Shown: positions 13,347 through 26,794, counted from the first letter of the stretch. The stretch: DNA of 64,000 bases from Hypomyces perniciosus (GCA_008477525.1 SPDT01000003.1:248001-312000), one strand, 5' to 3'. Numbers and translations are program-made. Notes: generated by a model not told the origin, from the sequence alone.

Positions 13347-13854
13347 ACTATTTAAAGGATTAAAGATAATTACTTAAGTAAATTATCCTTTATTAAAAAG
13401 CTTAGCTAAATATTACTTATATATAAGCAGCTATAAAAAGATAATATAATAGAAAATACTGCCTTTTAAAACTTAAAAAAGGAGATTAAGTATAGTTAAA
13501 ATTAAAAAAGGGTATTACATTTTAAATATAAAAATCTTAAAGCTTTAAAAAATAAAAGGCTAGCTTATTTTAAATATTGAAAGAGATAAAGGATTTAATA
13601 TATAGACTTAACTTAAATGGCACCTTTAATATTCATTTTATTATTTTTATTATTTACTTTAAATTTATAAAATAACTGAAAGTTTAATTTAAAGCAGTAA
13701 AGGTAAAAGAAAATAAAGAATAATTAAAAGAATATAAAGTAAAATGGATTTTAGATTTAAAGGTTAATAGAAAAGGCTAAAGTAAACTTAAAAGATAATA
13801 CCTAATATTATAAAAGAAATAATTAAATTACTATAACTATGAAATAAAAGCATT
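13347..13854 (+). pseudogene. 3' end of pol of gypsy element G: integrase GPY/F module and chromodomain
   Basis: Read through stops on the plus strand, the segment near 13470-13670 shows the integrase C-terminal module. 'GD.V.LKLKKG' is followed by a degraded GPF block, then 'YRLNLNGTFNIHF', matching the family's YRL-LP..-IHPV signature. Near 13720-13850 'EYKVKWILDLKVNRKG' and 'YLIL.K' match a chromodomain. Most stops fall at expected Trp, Gln or Arg positions. The sequence is cut by element F and continues at 20454. Confidence 0.65.
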
Positions 13855-14016
13855 TATTACAGTATACGGAACAGTAGGTTAAGGTAATATCTTTATTGTG
13901 CCTTAAATAAGGCAAGAAGCTATAAAAATGTGGTTCGAAGGTGTAGGACTAAGTTATTACGTAAGGATATATGTAATGCTAATAAGTTATTAAAAGGCAG
14001 GTTTAATACTGTAATA
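13855..14016 (-). repeat. 3' LTR of element F (162 bp)
   Basis: It aligns along its full length to 20292-20453. Internal landmarks on the plus strand are GGCAAGAAGCTATAAAAAT and AAGTTATTAnnnGGCAGGTTT. Confidence 0.8.
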
Positions 14017-16799
14017 ATACCCCCCCCTTTTAAACTTTATTTGCCCCTAAATAGCTATTCTAAAACTATATATATATTCTAATCCTTTTATTATATTAAT
14101 TCCATTATAAATAGCTGCTGTATTGCAGGTCTAGCTAGTCAGTTACTTTCCTCTTTTTAACCTAGGCACGCAGGCTAGGCTTATCGGGGTTTTTTATATA
14201 ATATTCTAAAAAGGCAGCGTTTTATCTTTTTAAGTCCTTTATAGGTTGCCAGCTTCATATATAGTGTTTTTAGGCTATATAATAGTATAGGCTATCTTTA
14301 TTATAGCAGTTAAGGATTTTATTAAATTTCTACTTTTCTATTACTTTATTTATTTTATTATCTCTTTTAAGGATTTATCCTTATATATTCTTATTCTTTC
14401 GCTTATTAATACCATTTTATCCCAGTAAATATATCTATTAGCTTATTTTATTAACTGCTAATAGTTTAAAAAGAGAGTTATAAATATAGGGAAAATATAA
14501 ATACAGTTAAAGAGTGTAAGTTAATAAGCTTAGAGGTATATATTAAAGATTTTATATAAGCTTATTTATTTATTATCTTTTTTCTTTATTAAATGGTTTA
14601 TTTTAAAGTATTTAGTCTTTAACTATACCTTTTTACTGACTGTAAATTAATATAAGTCCTCTTTTAATATATTAACTGTAGCCTTATATTAGGCGATTAA
14701 TTATACTGTAAGGGCTTTTAATTAATCTAGGATTTATTAAAAACGCTTAGCTATAGTGTTTACTTTATAAAAACTCTTCTTTTAAGCAATAAATAGGTTT
14801 AGCGGGCAGGGGTTTAAAGGCTTAATTTTTAAATGCAGGTAAAAACTATAATTTATAAACAATAGCGAGGTTCCTATTATTTTAAATATATAATTATTCT
14901 AAATAAACTTTATAAATAGTAACTAATCTATTTAATTATTTTAATAAAAACTTATAAACTACTTACAATACTGCTTTACTTTTATATTTAATTAATTAAT
15001 TTAACTATTAATTTTGAAATAATAGGCTAAGGAATTTTTAAAGTAAATTCTATATTATTAAAATAGCTGCTTTTAAAATTTAAATATAAACTAGGTACTT
15101 TAGTTTAATATAATTATTTTAAGGCTTTATTTAAAGTATAAATATATAAAATAAAAGCGTTAGCAAGTTCTTTAGTATTAAGTATATAGGTAGCAATAAA
15201 ATAATATATCTTTATTAAGCAGTATATTACTATAAGGATATTTTTATAGACTAAACCCTGCTAGTTATAGTTAGGCAGTAGTATAATATAGTCTATTAAA
15301 ATATTACTTTAGGCCTAGAATAATATTAATAATAGTTTTAGGAATCTTAAAGGAATAGACTTACTTAACTTTATTTAAAAGTATAAGTTATAACCTTTAA
15401 TAAAAGTATTAATATTAGCTGATATTCGCGGCTATTAATATATACAGTTAAAGAAGTGTAGCATTTTTACTTATCCTAGGTATCCCTTTAGCTTAAAAGA
15501 GTATATTTAATATATAACTTATATCTTTACTTTATTGATTAGTAAAAGGAAAAGTTATTTCTAGTAATATATTTAATTACTGTAAATTTAAAAGTCTTAT
15601 ATTATTGCCTTTAAGTTACTTTAAATGCTTTTAGGCTATTATTAAATAGCCAGGTCTTAAAGCGCCTATATTATAATATTTATTGTATTTAATATTTTAT
15701 AAACTTTATTAATTATTCTATTAATGAATATTTTTAAGTCTAGGATTAAGGTATTAGTTATTATAGTAAAACGGTTTTTATTATTTATATTTCCTATAAT
15801 ATTAGTATAGGTATAGGGGTTAAAGCGGCTTTTTAAAAGTAAGGTTCTTTTTTTTTTAATTGGCTATTATGTTAGTTTAACTTTACTAGGATATCCTAAA
15901 ATCTTTTATTGAATACATTAAGCTTTACTGCTTTTAACCTAAGTCAATAAATAATCTAGAAATGATACTAGGATAGGAATTTAGATTAATAGATTTATCT
16001 TTAATTTAACACTTTAATGGTTATAAAATATTCTAGGTTTTTATAATTTATAATAATCTTAAATTTATTTTCTATACCTTAAAGCTTAAAGCGCTATTTA
16101 TTTAATAATTTAATAATAGCTAACAGTTTTTTATTATAAATTTTATAATTATATTTAGCAGGTAAATACTTTAATAAAAAGTATACTATTAATCGCAAAA
16201 CATTATCTTTATTATATTAAGAAAAAATATTAGTAAATGCTTAATTTAAAGTATTTATTTTTAAGACTATCTTTTTATTATAGTTAAAAAAGGCAAGGAT
16301 TAAGGCAGTTATAAACTAGGTTTTAAAATAGTTAAATGCAGCAGTACAGAGTTTTATTTAATTCTATAGTATATCTTTTCTTAAAGGGCTATTTAAAGGT
16401 TTATAGATATTAAAAAAGTCTTTAATAAACTACTAATAAAAATTCATAAAGCTTAAAAAGCATTAAAGTTTATAGAGGTTTAAACGTCTTTTTTAAGTTA
16501 TAATTACAGCTATTTTCTTAGGGTTTATTTTAATATTATTATTTATAATAATTAGGCTAAAGTATTTTGTTTTTATTATTTTAAATTTATATTTTTTAAT
16601 ATTAACTTAAAGACTTATTTTAATTAATTTATCTATAACTTTTTATATATATTATTAATATTCCTTTTATATAGTTAAATAGACTAAAATATTATTAAAG
16701 TAGGCTATATAAATTTTATTAAGTAAATTATATAAATTATAGTTAATATAATATTAAAAAAAGGCTAAAGCGTTATAAAGGCGAAAAGGTATAATAAAG

Positions 16800-17115
16800 G
16801 TTTTAAATAGCCTACACTAGGTTATAAAAGCTATCTTTTATTTATATGCCTTTATAATTTTAAATTTATTAAAGGCGGCTATTATATCCAGTTTAGTATA
16901 AGATCTAATATTATATAGAGCATTTAATATTTCCTAGATTAGCGGCAATAGGTAGCGATTTTTTATAGTAATATTATTAAGGCTTTAATAGTTTTAATAA
17001 ATATAAACACCTCTTTTAGGTTTTATAGTAAAAAGTAAAGGGGCAGTATATCTCGCTTTAAATTCTTTAATAAATCTTTTAGCTAAATTATTATTTAGCT
17101 ATTTTCTTATAACTT
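16800..17115 (-). pseudogene. Decayed reverse transcriptase of element F
   Basis: The minus-strand reading gives the N-terminal half of a gypsy reverse transcriptase: 'FIKEFKARYTAPLLF..KP', then 'NITIKNRYLLPLI.EILNAL', then 'YTKLDIIAAFNKFKI'. These correspond to the family blocks GFIR.S.SP.ASPVLFV.KP, AIT.K.RYPLPLI.E and YTKLDI..AFN. Stops and missense changes are of RIP type. The rest of pol is present on both sides but more damaged. Confidence 0.7.
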
Positions 17116-20100
17116 AAAATTTATTTAATAATATTAAACAGTTTTTTTAATATAATAGTTCTTTCTTTAATAAAAGCTTAATTTTATAGTTTTATAATCT
17201 TTTAAAGGGAAGTTTATTTATTAGTTATAAAAGGAAGCCAATAATTTTATTGTATAGTTAATTAAAAAGTTTCTTTTAAATATTACTTTCTATTAATTTT
17301 AGCTTTACTTTTATAAATTTATTAATATTAAACTTTAATATCCCTTAAAGGTATTTTCTATTATAGCAGTATATAAAGAATTTATAAAAAGCTATAAAGA
17401 ATAATACTTATACTGCTATAAAGCTGCTTTATCCTTGCAATACACTTATAAAAGTATCTTTATTAAGCTTTAATAATTAATATATTTTATATTTCTACTT
17501 TTATATATCTTTTACTAAGTTTACCTAGGTTAGTTTTATATATTAGGCAGATAGGTGTTTATAGAATTAAATAAATAATATTGTAGCGGATATTTAGATA
17601 TCTATTAAGTCAGGTTATTTATATAGCGCTATTGCTGCAGGCTTATTAGGTATTAGTATATTTAACGTAAAGAGTTATACTAGGTTATATTAATATAAAT
17701 ATTAATAATTACTGGCTATAGGCGTTATTAAAACTAGTATTAAAGGCTTATTTAATATTATTTATACTTTAGTCTTTAATCCTTTATAGTTATGAAATTA
17801 ATAAATATAGTAGTGATTTTACTTCAATATTAATATAAAGTTAATATATAAGTCCTTTTTTCCCTATTAAAGCATTACTTTTTCTAATATACTTTTAATA
17901 TAGGCTTAAAACTTAACTTTGTTTTTAACCTTCTTTTTTATTCTCTTTAATATATTATTTTATTTCTTACTAATAATATAAAGTATTAACTTTAAAGGTT
18001 TACTTAAAATATTAAGATTATATAAAATCGTTATTAAGTTAAAAATTATTAATATAGTATAAGTTTAAAGGCAATAATTTATTAAATAGTATTATAAATT
18101 AAAGGTAACTGTTAATATAGGCTATTTAATATTAAAATTATATTACTATAGCTATAATATTATAAAGATAAAAGGGTTTTAATTTAAAAGATTAGTAATA
18201 AATAATATATATAGCTTTTTATATTTTTATATTTTTATATTTAAGATTATATAGTTAATAAACTATACTATTACTTTATTATTAGCTAAAATAATGCTTT
18301 TTAGTCTAGGCAATTATATTATTAGGATTTAAAACTTTTAAAGAAAATATTAATCTATAAAGCTTTAGATTAAATAGCTATTATTAATAAAGGTTAATAT
18401 GGTTATTAATAAATATATAAAGAATAATATAATATAAATAAATAGTAATTTACTATTTATAGTATTTAGAATTAATAGTTTATTATTAATAATAATCTAT
18501 TATATCTATAAAGGCATTAGGTTTATAGGCTATTTTAATATTCTATTATACTTTTTAATGCAATATTATTAAAAAGCTACTCTTTTCCCTGCCTTTTTAT
18601 ATTAAAAGTTATATCTTTATAGGTAAATATATTATGAAAGGTAATAAATCCTTTAATAACGCTAGTTTTATTAATATAATATAGAAATAGGTTTTTATAA
18701 TATAATAGGTTATTTCTTTAAACTAAAAAGTGCTTGTATTATAGGAATTAAGGAATAAAAACTTATAATATTAATAGACCTTTTCCCTAGCTTAAAATAT
18801 ATACTTTACTTTAAAGCGCTATAATACTATTGCCTTAATATATTTTATATTTTAAAAAGTCGCTATTATATCCCTATAAAGTTTAAAGTCTTATAATATT
18901 AGCTTTCTGCTTTTTTATATAATTATTTACTATATATTAGCTATTATAATAATAATATAGGTTATAGAGTTATTAATATTTTTTGCATTATAAAGTAAAA
19001 GATATAGTATTTAACTATATAAAATCGCCTATATCTTTTTACTTTAAAAGGGTTTAATTTATTTTAAGGCAAGGCTTATTAAAAAGTATGATTGCTATTT
19101 AGCTTTTTAAACTTGCAGTTACCTTTACATTTAATATAATAGGCCTGCTTTTTAAAGTTATTATAAACTTTCTAATTAAAAGTTTATTAAATAGACTAGT
19201 TATTTTTATTTATAGGCTTATTACTTTTATTAATAAAAGTAATAGCTATTTCTTTAAATACTTTAAAGTAAAGGACATTAACTTTTTAAGTATTAATTTT
19301 ACTGGCTTAAACTGCCAGTTTATATAACTTAATAATAAAGTTTTAAAATAGTTTATTTACTATATAAGAAATATTAAACTTTTTAATAGTAGATTATAAA
19401 AGGTTAAGAGTTTTATATTATAAATTCAAGAATTTAATAAAAGGTTTACTATTTCTTTATTTTTATATTATATAATTATCTTTTTTATTATAATATAATT
19501 AAATACCTTTTATATTAAATTATAAATATGACTATTTACATAACTGCTAATATAAAGGATATATTTATTAAAGGTATTAAAATATTTAATATTAATTATA
19601 ATATTGCGCAGTATAGTAAAATATTAATTTATATACTTTTATTAATAGGTTTTTATATTTTTATCTTTAATATTAAATTTATCTTTAAAGTTATTAATTT
19701 AATACTTTAAAATTCTATTACTTTTAGCTTTAATACGTTTATTAATTATATTACTTTAACTTTAAACTTTATATTAAATAAGCTTTAAGTTTTTAATAAT
19801 CGTAATATTTTTAAACTTTTTTTATTTTAAAGCTATATTAAAGTTATACTTTTAGTTTTAAAAATAATTAAAGATAATATTAAAAAACTATTAAAATTTT
19901 AAAACTTAATGCTTTTAAGTTAAATTATAGTTATTATTATAAGCTTTTAAGACAATCTAAATATAAAGTTAATTATAGAAATAATTAATAAGCTTTACTT
20001 TTTAAGTAAAATCCCCCTTTATACCTTTTATTTTTATTTTAATATTTTTAGGTTAAATGTAGGCTAGAGAATTAAGTATAGGCTAAAGAGCTAGGCTAAA

Positions 20101-20291
20101 GTGTATTCTTTACTGTAAAGATATAGTCTTTTAAGTTTAGGGTTTTGCTATAGTTAAAGATTAGTGAATTTCTTATAAGATATAAGGCTTTTTATAGTAT
20201 TGCAATTAGGCTATTAGTAACTTTATTAATTCTTTTTAGGTAAAGTTAAGGGCTAAAGGTAATAGCGCAGTTATTATAGGAAGGTATAAAC

Positions 20292-20453
20292 TATTATAGT
20301 ATATAGAATAGTAGGTTAAAGTAATATCTTTATTATACTTTAAATAAGGCAAGAAGCTATAAAAATATAGTTTAACGGTGTAGGATTAAGTTATTATATA
20401 AGGACGCACGTAATGCTGATAAGTTATTAGAGGGCAGGTTTGGTGCCGTGACA
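20292..20453 (-). repeat. 5' LTR of element F (162 bp)
   Basis: It ends GGTGCCGTGACA on the plus strand, so the element-sense LTR starts TGTCACGGCACC. The inverted end on the other side is RIPed (TATTATAGTA). Confidence 0.8.
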
Positions 20454-22540
20454 GTATTAATAGTATTTACTTTTAAGTTTATTTAAAAATATAAAAACAA
20501 GCAGGTTAAGTTAAAATTTAAAGTATCTATTAATAAAAAGAAAACTAAAAAGTTTATAAAGGAATATTAATAGCTATAACTTAAAAGGTTATTAGACATA
20601 GTACTATAAAAAATATAAAATAATTTAAAAAGAAAATAAAGGAAATTATAAAGAAATAACTATATAAATCCAAAATAAATAAATATAATATATTAGCTAG
20701 CCTAAATTCTCTTTAAACTATTATTATATAAATAACTTATAACTTTAATATTTATAGATAAGTTTTAAATTATAGTCTTTAAAAATACCTTTGAATTTCA
20801 AAACTTAAAGTTTTAATAAAGCTTTTTTAAACCTTGATTTAGAATTCCTTTAAAACTTAATAAGAAAAGTTATATGTAAATTTCTAAACTCTATAAATAA
20901 AAAGATAAACTATTTAATGCTATTATAAATATAAAGAAAAAGTTTAATATTTAATATTAAAATTATAGAAATAGTTTTATAACCTTTTAAAAGTATATTA
21001 TTAGTTTAAAATTAAATTAAAAGTATAAATAAATTAATAAAGATAAAATATATACTTTTACTATACTACTTAAAATATTTATTAAATGCAATTTATATAA
21101 ATAATTTAAATTTACCTATGTATAAGTCAAATCTCTTTATATAAATAATTTAAATTCACCTATATATAAATTAAATCTCTTTATACTTCATAGCTTAATC
21201 CTTTATAAACTTAAAGTATTAGCAGTAAAATATATATTATAAACAATTAAAATAATCGCTTAGCCTATTGATATAATATGGTTAAATAACTCTTGAAAAT
21301 ACTAATACTTTAATTAAATATATATAGCTGTAAAAGACTAAAACTTTTCAATAAAATCTATAAAGAAGTTAATATATAAAATATAATTAAGTATATTTTA
21401 ATTCCCATAAGTAATTTATTTATTATAAAAAACATTTAGATATAAAATAATATTAATATTTATATAATAGTTTTATGTATTAAAAGTAAAGTTATTTAAC
21501 TAATAAATAAATTAATAGCTAAAACCTTAAACTGCTTATATAGAAAGGCTTAATATAAAGTTAACTATAATATAACTATATATAAGTATATAATAAAAGA
21601 AAACATTATTAAGGATAATAAACTACTCTTTTACAGGCGGTACTTAATATATAATACTAATATAGCCAAATACTATAACCAGGAAATAGCAGGGAAATAA
21701 AGGAACAATAATTATATAGCTATTTCCTTGAGTTTTCCCGGGAAATCTCTGAGAATAGATTTCCTAAACATTTCCCTAGTATTTCCTTTTATAAACGATA
21801 TAAAAGAAAGGGGAAATAAAGGGAAGAGGAGCAATAGTTTTTACTCTTTTATTTTATTGTATATTAGTAAGGGCTATAAAGCCTTGCTGCCTGTAAAAGG
21901 CAGTCCTTAAAAAGTGCTAATAACACTATAGGTTTTAATGCCGCTTAATTTTTACCTTAGTAATTACTATTATCCAAGCCATTAACCTTTTTATATACTT
22001 ATAAACTAAAAACCCCTGCTTAGATTGCCTGTTATTAGGAGTTGGATAAGCCAGGCACTAGTATAGGTCAATAACTTTACTTTGTACTGCAGTTATATCT
22101 AGGAGTTATTAATAGACTATGAAGGTTAAGGATAAAAGACTTGGCTAATTTTAAAACTGGTAGTACCCTGGCTATACAGTATTAACTTACTGGCTTCTAT
22201 ATAGTATTATCTTTATAATATAAGGCTAAATCTCTACTGGTAATAATTTATAAAACAATAACCTTTATTATAAATAAAGAATGCTATCTTTAAAGATAAA
22301 GCTAACTATAAATATTAAAAGAAATACCTATTATAATAGTAAATAATAATACCGGCAGTAATAATAGCGATAATAGTAATTAGAAAAATAATAATAAGCC
22401 TAAGCCTCATAATTTAAAATATAGCGAGCTTTATAGGAGAATATACCTTGTTTTAGTGCATTATAGCAGGTTTAGTTGACTTTAGTAGGTAAAGGAGTTT
22501 TAATTAACAAGATTAACTCTGATATTGTGTGGCAGGGGTG
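20454..22540. other. Decayed A+T-rich repeat, including continuation of element G
   Basis: The first few hundred bases continue element G after the F insertion. Further right I recognise no domain. Composition rises gradually from about 21650 toward the gene island. The 60-residue frame at 21728-21910 lies in a stretch with repeated AGGGAAAT words and does not look like a gene. Confidence 0.4.
21093..21180 (+). repeat. Direct repeat, two 44-bp units
   Basis: The units 21093-21136 and 21137-21180 differ at only a few C/T or G/A positions. Each contains ATAAATAATTTAAATT and ends AAATCTCT. Confidence 0.8.
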
Positions 22541-22751
22541 CCGCCAATTGCAAAGTGACCCAGATCTTTCGTTCTTAACCTTCATACCCTAGTCTTCTAT
22601 TATTAACTGTCGTCTACCCCTGAATTGTCGCCTGTCCCCCCCCTGTTATCTTTATTCCTGCGGTATTTCCCTATTACTAGATCCCTGCATTACTTTTAGG
22701 TAAGAGTCTTATATTATTGGTGGCTTGCTAGCTTCAATGTGACGTAACCTG

Positions 22752-22934
22752 ATGCTGGCTATTGTTAACCCTGAAAGAAAAAAGATTAACAAAAATCACG
22801 CGGAGAAAAGACTGTTCGATCTATATCACCATATTCAATCAAAACTTTGGGAGGACAGTGACCGAGAGGAAGCAAGAGCAAAGATTAGGTATGATCGCGC
22901 ACTTCATTCTCGAGCACTACGCCGAATGGTATAG
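22752..22934 (+). other. Possible gene fragment, 60 residues, unrecognised
   Basis: A short ATG-started frame at the left edge of the gene island encodes a charged, helical-looking peptide (EKRLFDLYHHIQSKLWED, then REEARAKIRYDRALHSRALR). It ends at a TAG. A second overlapping open frame covers 22762-23160 but starts at TTG, and the two cannot both be real. The codon composition is ordinary, unlike the RIPed flanks. It may be the remnant of a gene cut off by the repeats to the left. Confidence 0.2.
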
Positions 22935-23488
22935 CAACGATAGGCCGTCTAGGCTGCCCCCTTTTTTTTTCCTTGTGGGATGGCAAAGTAGAGATATCAT
23001 TCCCCGTACATTGACAGACCAATCCCTAGCTGAGATTCAGACGCCAGCCTGGCAAAGTGGACATTTAAACCCTTGCTTACGAGCCACTTTCATGTGGAGA
23101 GCCGACTTAGTCTTGTGTCACATACGAGCAGCATATCAGGTCACTTATCCACGCACATAGTGTGGAGCTTCACATTTTGGATTTGTTGTCTGACATCTTG
23201 GATAATATACTAATCCGTAAGCCCGTACTTCGTAAGTATGATTAAATTCTTTGTCCAGTAGCGTTTGACGCTAGTAAGTAGAGTGTACTCTGTACGGAGT
23301 GCGCAATATCGTATAAGGAACGGAGAAAGCGAGACCACGATCATTGTGATGTAACTTAAGTAGTGGCTAAGCGAGTATTTCTGACAGGCAATGTAGAACA
23401 GATAACAAGAATAAACAACTGTGATGAACCTTGCTAGGTCTGAAAGTAGTTGGCATCGCGTCGCATCCATTAAATCGGTTAGTCTGGC

Positions 23489-24898
23489 TCATTCTCTCGG
23501 AGGCACGGTCGAAAACAAAGCGGCCAACCCTTCGTTCAGCGTCGGGTGTGTTATCACCAAGTCCTCAATTTCCCTATAACTCACGCCCAACTTCATAGCA
23601 AGTTGTACCACGGCAAGAAGCTCTCCCGCTCCATGCCCCAGAGCTGTGAATCCCAGAATTCGGTCCCCATCAGTCTCGATCAATGCCTTTGCGAAGCCGT
23701 CCATCTGGCCAAGAGTCGCGGTTCGCAAAAACGAACCCATTGGAACCTTGCACAGCCGATACTTGATTCCTTGGGCTTTTGCATCCCTTTCCCGTAACCC
23801 CACGTGGGCGAGTTCCGGTGATGTAAAGAGGGTGAAGGGAACCTGGCGGTTATTCTTGCCTCCAGGGTGAGGTGACCCTGTGAGATTGGCGTATACAATG
23901 CGGAAGTCATCAGAGCCGATATGAGTGAAGTAAGGACTACCAGCGCAATCTCCAACCGCAAATACCCCAGGAATTGAAGTCTGTAGCTGCTCATTCACTG
24001 CTACGTGCCCGTGAACCGTAAGTTTGATACCCGCCGCTTCAAGACCTATGTCGGAAGTGTTGGGCGCCTTGCCAACGGCGACGAGCAGATGTGAACCACG
24101 GACGGTGGCCGTGCTGCCATTTAGTAGAATTTCCACTTCCTCTCCCGATACCCCCACCACCTTCTTAACGGTCGTGGAGGTAAGGATCTCGATGCCTTCT
24201 CGGTGGAGGACTTCCACAAGGGCTGACACGATATCTGGGTCCTCATTTCTGAGAATTTGTTGGTTCCGCTCGATGACCGTGACCTCGCTTCCAAAGCGTC
24301 GGAAAGCCTGAGCAAACTCCATGCCAACATACCCTCCTCCCAAAATGACCAGATGTGACGGCAAAATGTCGATGTCGAGTAGTTCAACATGGGTCAGCGG
24401 TTTCGCAACTCCTAGGCCAGGTATGGAGTCGTCAATAACTGCTGTTGAACCAGTCCCAATGATAATAACTTCTCCCATCAGTATCCTACCATTGACCTCC
24501 ACGGTCTTCGGCCCAACGAATTTTCCATGCCCATGAATAAGCTCAGTCCCAGTGCTCGCGAACCTGTTCACATGGAACTTAAGTTCCTCTTCAACCATCT
24601 TTGCCTTACGATCTTGGACAACGCGCATGTCAACCTTTCCATCGGCATGGGTTTCAGTGACAAAGGCGGAGAGCCCGTAGTTCTGCGCGTTGCGCACGAG
24701 GTGGGCGACATTAGCCGAGTGTACGAAGTTCTTGCTTGGTAGGCAGGCGATATTGGGACAAGAACCACCGATCCACTTATGCTCTATCACGGCGACCTTT
24801 TTGCCTTGCTGAGAGGCAGAGAGTGTCCAGGCGAGTAGTTTGTTTCCGGCGCCGCTACCGAGGAGGATATAGTCAAAATGCTCCAGCTGCGAAGACAT
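23489..24898 (-). CDS. Class I pyridine nucleotide-disulfide oxidoreductase (dihydrolipoamide dehydrogenase / mercuric reductase-like flavoprotein)
   Basis: This is the only intact host-type gene in the window: 469 codons, no intron, ATG with A at -3, TGA stop. Visible parts in order are the FAD-binding Rossmann start GSGAGN (14-19), the redox-active disulfide GGSCPNIACLPSK (Cys47, Cys52), a second nucleotide-binding GGGYVGMEFA (187-196), the FAD-contacting GVFAVGDCAG (311-320), and the dimerisation-domain active site HPTLNE (His451, Glu455). This is the full length of the family, whose members pass electrons between NAD(P)H, FAD and a disulfide. It lacks the N-terminal heavy-metal domain and the C-terminal cysteine pair of true mercuric reductases, and its SCPNIAC active site differs from the usual TCxNxGC of mitochondrial lipoamide dehydrogenase. 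No targeting peptide is obvious, so it is probably cytosolic. The substrate is unknown. The active-site variant is one I associate with bacterial relatives, so transfer is possible but unproven. Confidence 0.9.
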   Translation of the reverse strand: MSSQLEHFDYILLGSGAGNKLLAWTLSASQQGKKVAVIEHKWIGGSCPNIACLPSKNFVHSANVAHLVRNAQNYGLSAFVTETHADGKVDMRVVQDRKAKMVEEELKFHVNRFASTGTELIHGHGKFVGPKTVEVNGRILMGEVIIIGTGSTAVIDDSIPGLGVAKPLTHVELLDIDILPSHLVILGGGYVGMEFAQAFRRFGSEVTVIERNQQILRNEDPDIVSALVEVLHREGIEILTSTTVKKVVGVSGEEVEILLNGSTATVRGSHLLVAVGKAPNTSDIGLEAAGIKLTVHGHVAVNEQLQTSIPGVFAVGDCAGSPYFTHIGSDDFRIVYANLTGSPHPGGKNNRQVPFTLFTSPELAHVGLRERDAKAQGIKYRLCKVPMGSFLRTATLGQMDGFAKALIETDGDRILGFTALGHGAGELLAVVQLAMKLGVSYREIEDLVITHPTLNEGLAALFSTVPPRE

Positions 24899-25655
24899 GA
24901 TGTTGGGAATTCAGTGAAGATATTTGTTTTAAAAGAAACGCCAATGTGTCTGAGTTATACAGGTAAGGGTTAATGAAGTCATGTATGCAGATTTCTGAAA
25001 AGTACACCTTATAGTCGAAATAAATGACCCTTTATATAAGTTAGAACACAGAGCCGGAAAACGGCCCAACCTAATAGCTACATTAACGGTACTGGTCACG
25101 AATTACGGTTCCTTTCGTTTCTTCGGTTTGAAACCTTCACTTAGTAGCCATCTTGTCTTTTCACATTGAAGAAACGTATGCGAGACTACGAGATTCACTA
25201 ACTCCCCCAGGTTGCTTAGGAAATAGAAACTACATTTCAAATTTATTGAAGGAAATCTCGATTAACTTCAGCTTGGAACATTGGGTGACATTAGAATTCG
25301 ATACAAGAAAGTTTAATAAATCAACTACCATATTTCATGCAAGGCAGAAGTTTGCCAACTCAAGCCCACCTCAGCTTGTCCTTTATAGTTAGATACACAA
25401 ATTATACCCACTTGCTCTCTTTAATTTATTTCCTCCGCCCAAGCCGTATATACTTTCTAACTGGATTATCTTGTGGCTCTTAGAGGCAATGCCTAGTAAA
25501 GAGTCACATTGCTTGCAGAAGATACCTTTCTGACAAGGGCGCGCGCAATAAAGAAAAGCTCGCGCAACTAGGTATATTACAGGTATCTAGTATGCAGGCG
25601 TCAGACTTTAGCGGGCGGCTGTGCATTTACTTACCTTAATTTTGATTACTCTGTA
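24899..25655. other. Intergenic region upstream of the oxidoreductase
   Basis: Ordinary composition. The segment up to about 25100 should contain the oxidoreductase promoter (the gene reads leftward), but I see no confident TATA box or operator. An open frame at 25153-25392 starts at TTG and is not convincing. Confidence 0.4.
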
Positions 25656-26040
25656 CACTCTACAAGGATCAAATAGAGCTACGAAGTACAAGCCCCACAG
25701 TGGTGAGAGATTATCACCTAGTTTTAGTACATATATTATTATAGTATTTTATATAGTAAATAAATAGAGATACTTACGCGTTATCTAGTGAAATAGATAT
25801 TAAATAGTAATCTTAGAATTTCGCAGTTTTATAATTTCTTAGTAAATAAGGATATAGCGATGTATATGATGGTTCTTTTACAATTTTTTACTGCTTAAAT
25901 TGCAGAGAATATAAAGATTATTGTAGATATCGTGGAAGTATTGCCCTTATAAAATTGTATGGAAAGTACTTAGCATTTTAAGCCAATCAAAATGCTCTGT
26001 ATGAATGTATTTCGTGGCTCTATTTGATCCTTGTGAGGTG
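25656..26040. mobile_element. MITE 2: 385-bp non-autonomous DNA transposon with 35-bp inverted ends
   Basis: The left end 25656-25690 and right end 26006-26040 are inverted repeats matching at 30 of 35 positions, sharing ACAAGGATCAAATAGAG. The element is flanked by TA on both sides (25654-25655 and 26041-26042), as for Tc1/mariner-type insertions. The interior is A+T-rich and codes for nothing. It lies in the intergenic space between the oxidoreductase and the P450 relic. Confidence 0.75.
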
Positions 26041-26358
26041 TACTTTGTATGGAGTACGAAGTATCAAATATAATTGCTTAATTGACGAAATTGGGCTTAG
26101 TGCCTAGGATGTGGGGAATTGGCTGAAAAGATGTGGGAAGGAATTGGAAGTTCTGTGTAAATAAATAGAGATATCCTCGTACGTGTGTGTAAATAATTAG
26201 TAATTCTCTTAAAAAGGGTTAGATAGCTGCCCACCAAATGCCGTTTATTGTTCGATCGCGGAAACTGTAACGCCCCCTCTGGATTTGTGGTCTGACATAG
26301 ACTTGAAAAAAGCCTTGTCCGCTTGTGAGTGCGGCTGAAGCATTGGCTTCAAGACATA

Positions 26359-26794
26359 CAGTCTACCCCCTGAATGTTTCATTAGCGTACACCTCTTAAC
26401 CGGTTTTTAGCCAATAAAAAGCCCTCCCCGCGATTAATAGTACTTTAAAGGACTAGATCTTAAAGATAAAGAATATGCTAAGGCAAGGGTTTCCTATATA
26501 CCTAAAAGTACTGATCTGTAGGAATGTAACTACTGCTTATAGCTTTAACAATAATTTATTTCAAAGAAATAAATATATTAATTAATGCAAAAAGGCTAAA
26601 ACTTTTAATTCTTTAAATTATCTATAATTTTTTTTAATTTTTTTTTTAATTATATTCTTAATATTTTATTAAATATTATTATTTTAACTGTATTAGTAAT
26701 TGATAATTTACTTGTGGGCGATTGATAGAAGGGTACGTACCTCTACAAAAGCGAGTCAAAGTACACGCTAATGAAACATTCAGGGGGTAGACTG
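26359..26794. mobile_element. MITE 1: 436-bp non-autonomous DNA transposon with 30-bp perfect inverted ends
   Basis: The ends 26359-26388 and 26765-26794 are perfect 30-bp inverted repeats starting CAGTCTACCCCCTGAATG. TA flanks both sides (26357-26358 and 26795-26796). The CAGT start and TA target duplication fit the pogo/Fot1 branch of Tc1/mariner. The interior (26400-26700) is A+T-rich, non-coding and unlike the end sequence. It sits where the 3' end of the P450 gene would be expected. Confidence 0.8.

Larger units (their letters stand above)
13855..20453 (-). mobile_element. Ty3/gypsy element F, complete length, minus strand, RIP-inactivated
   Basis: Two 162-bp LTRs (13855-14016 and 20292-20453) flank a 6.3-kb interior. 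The reversed polypurine tract (ACCCCCCCC, 14019-14027) next to the left LTR sets the minus orientation. The flanking 5-mers are GCATT (13850-13854) and GTATT (20454-20458), a target duplication with one C-to-T change. It interrupts the pol/chromodomain end of element G. The sequence next to its 5' LTR resembles that of family A, suggesting a related family. Confidence 0.85.
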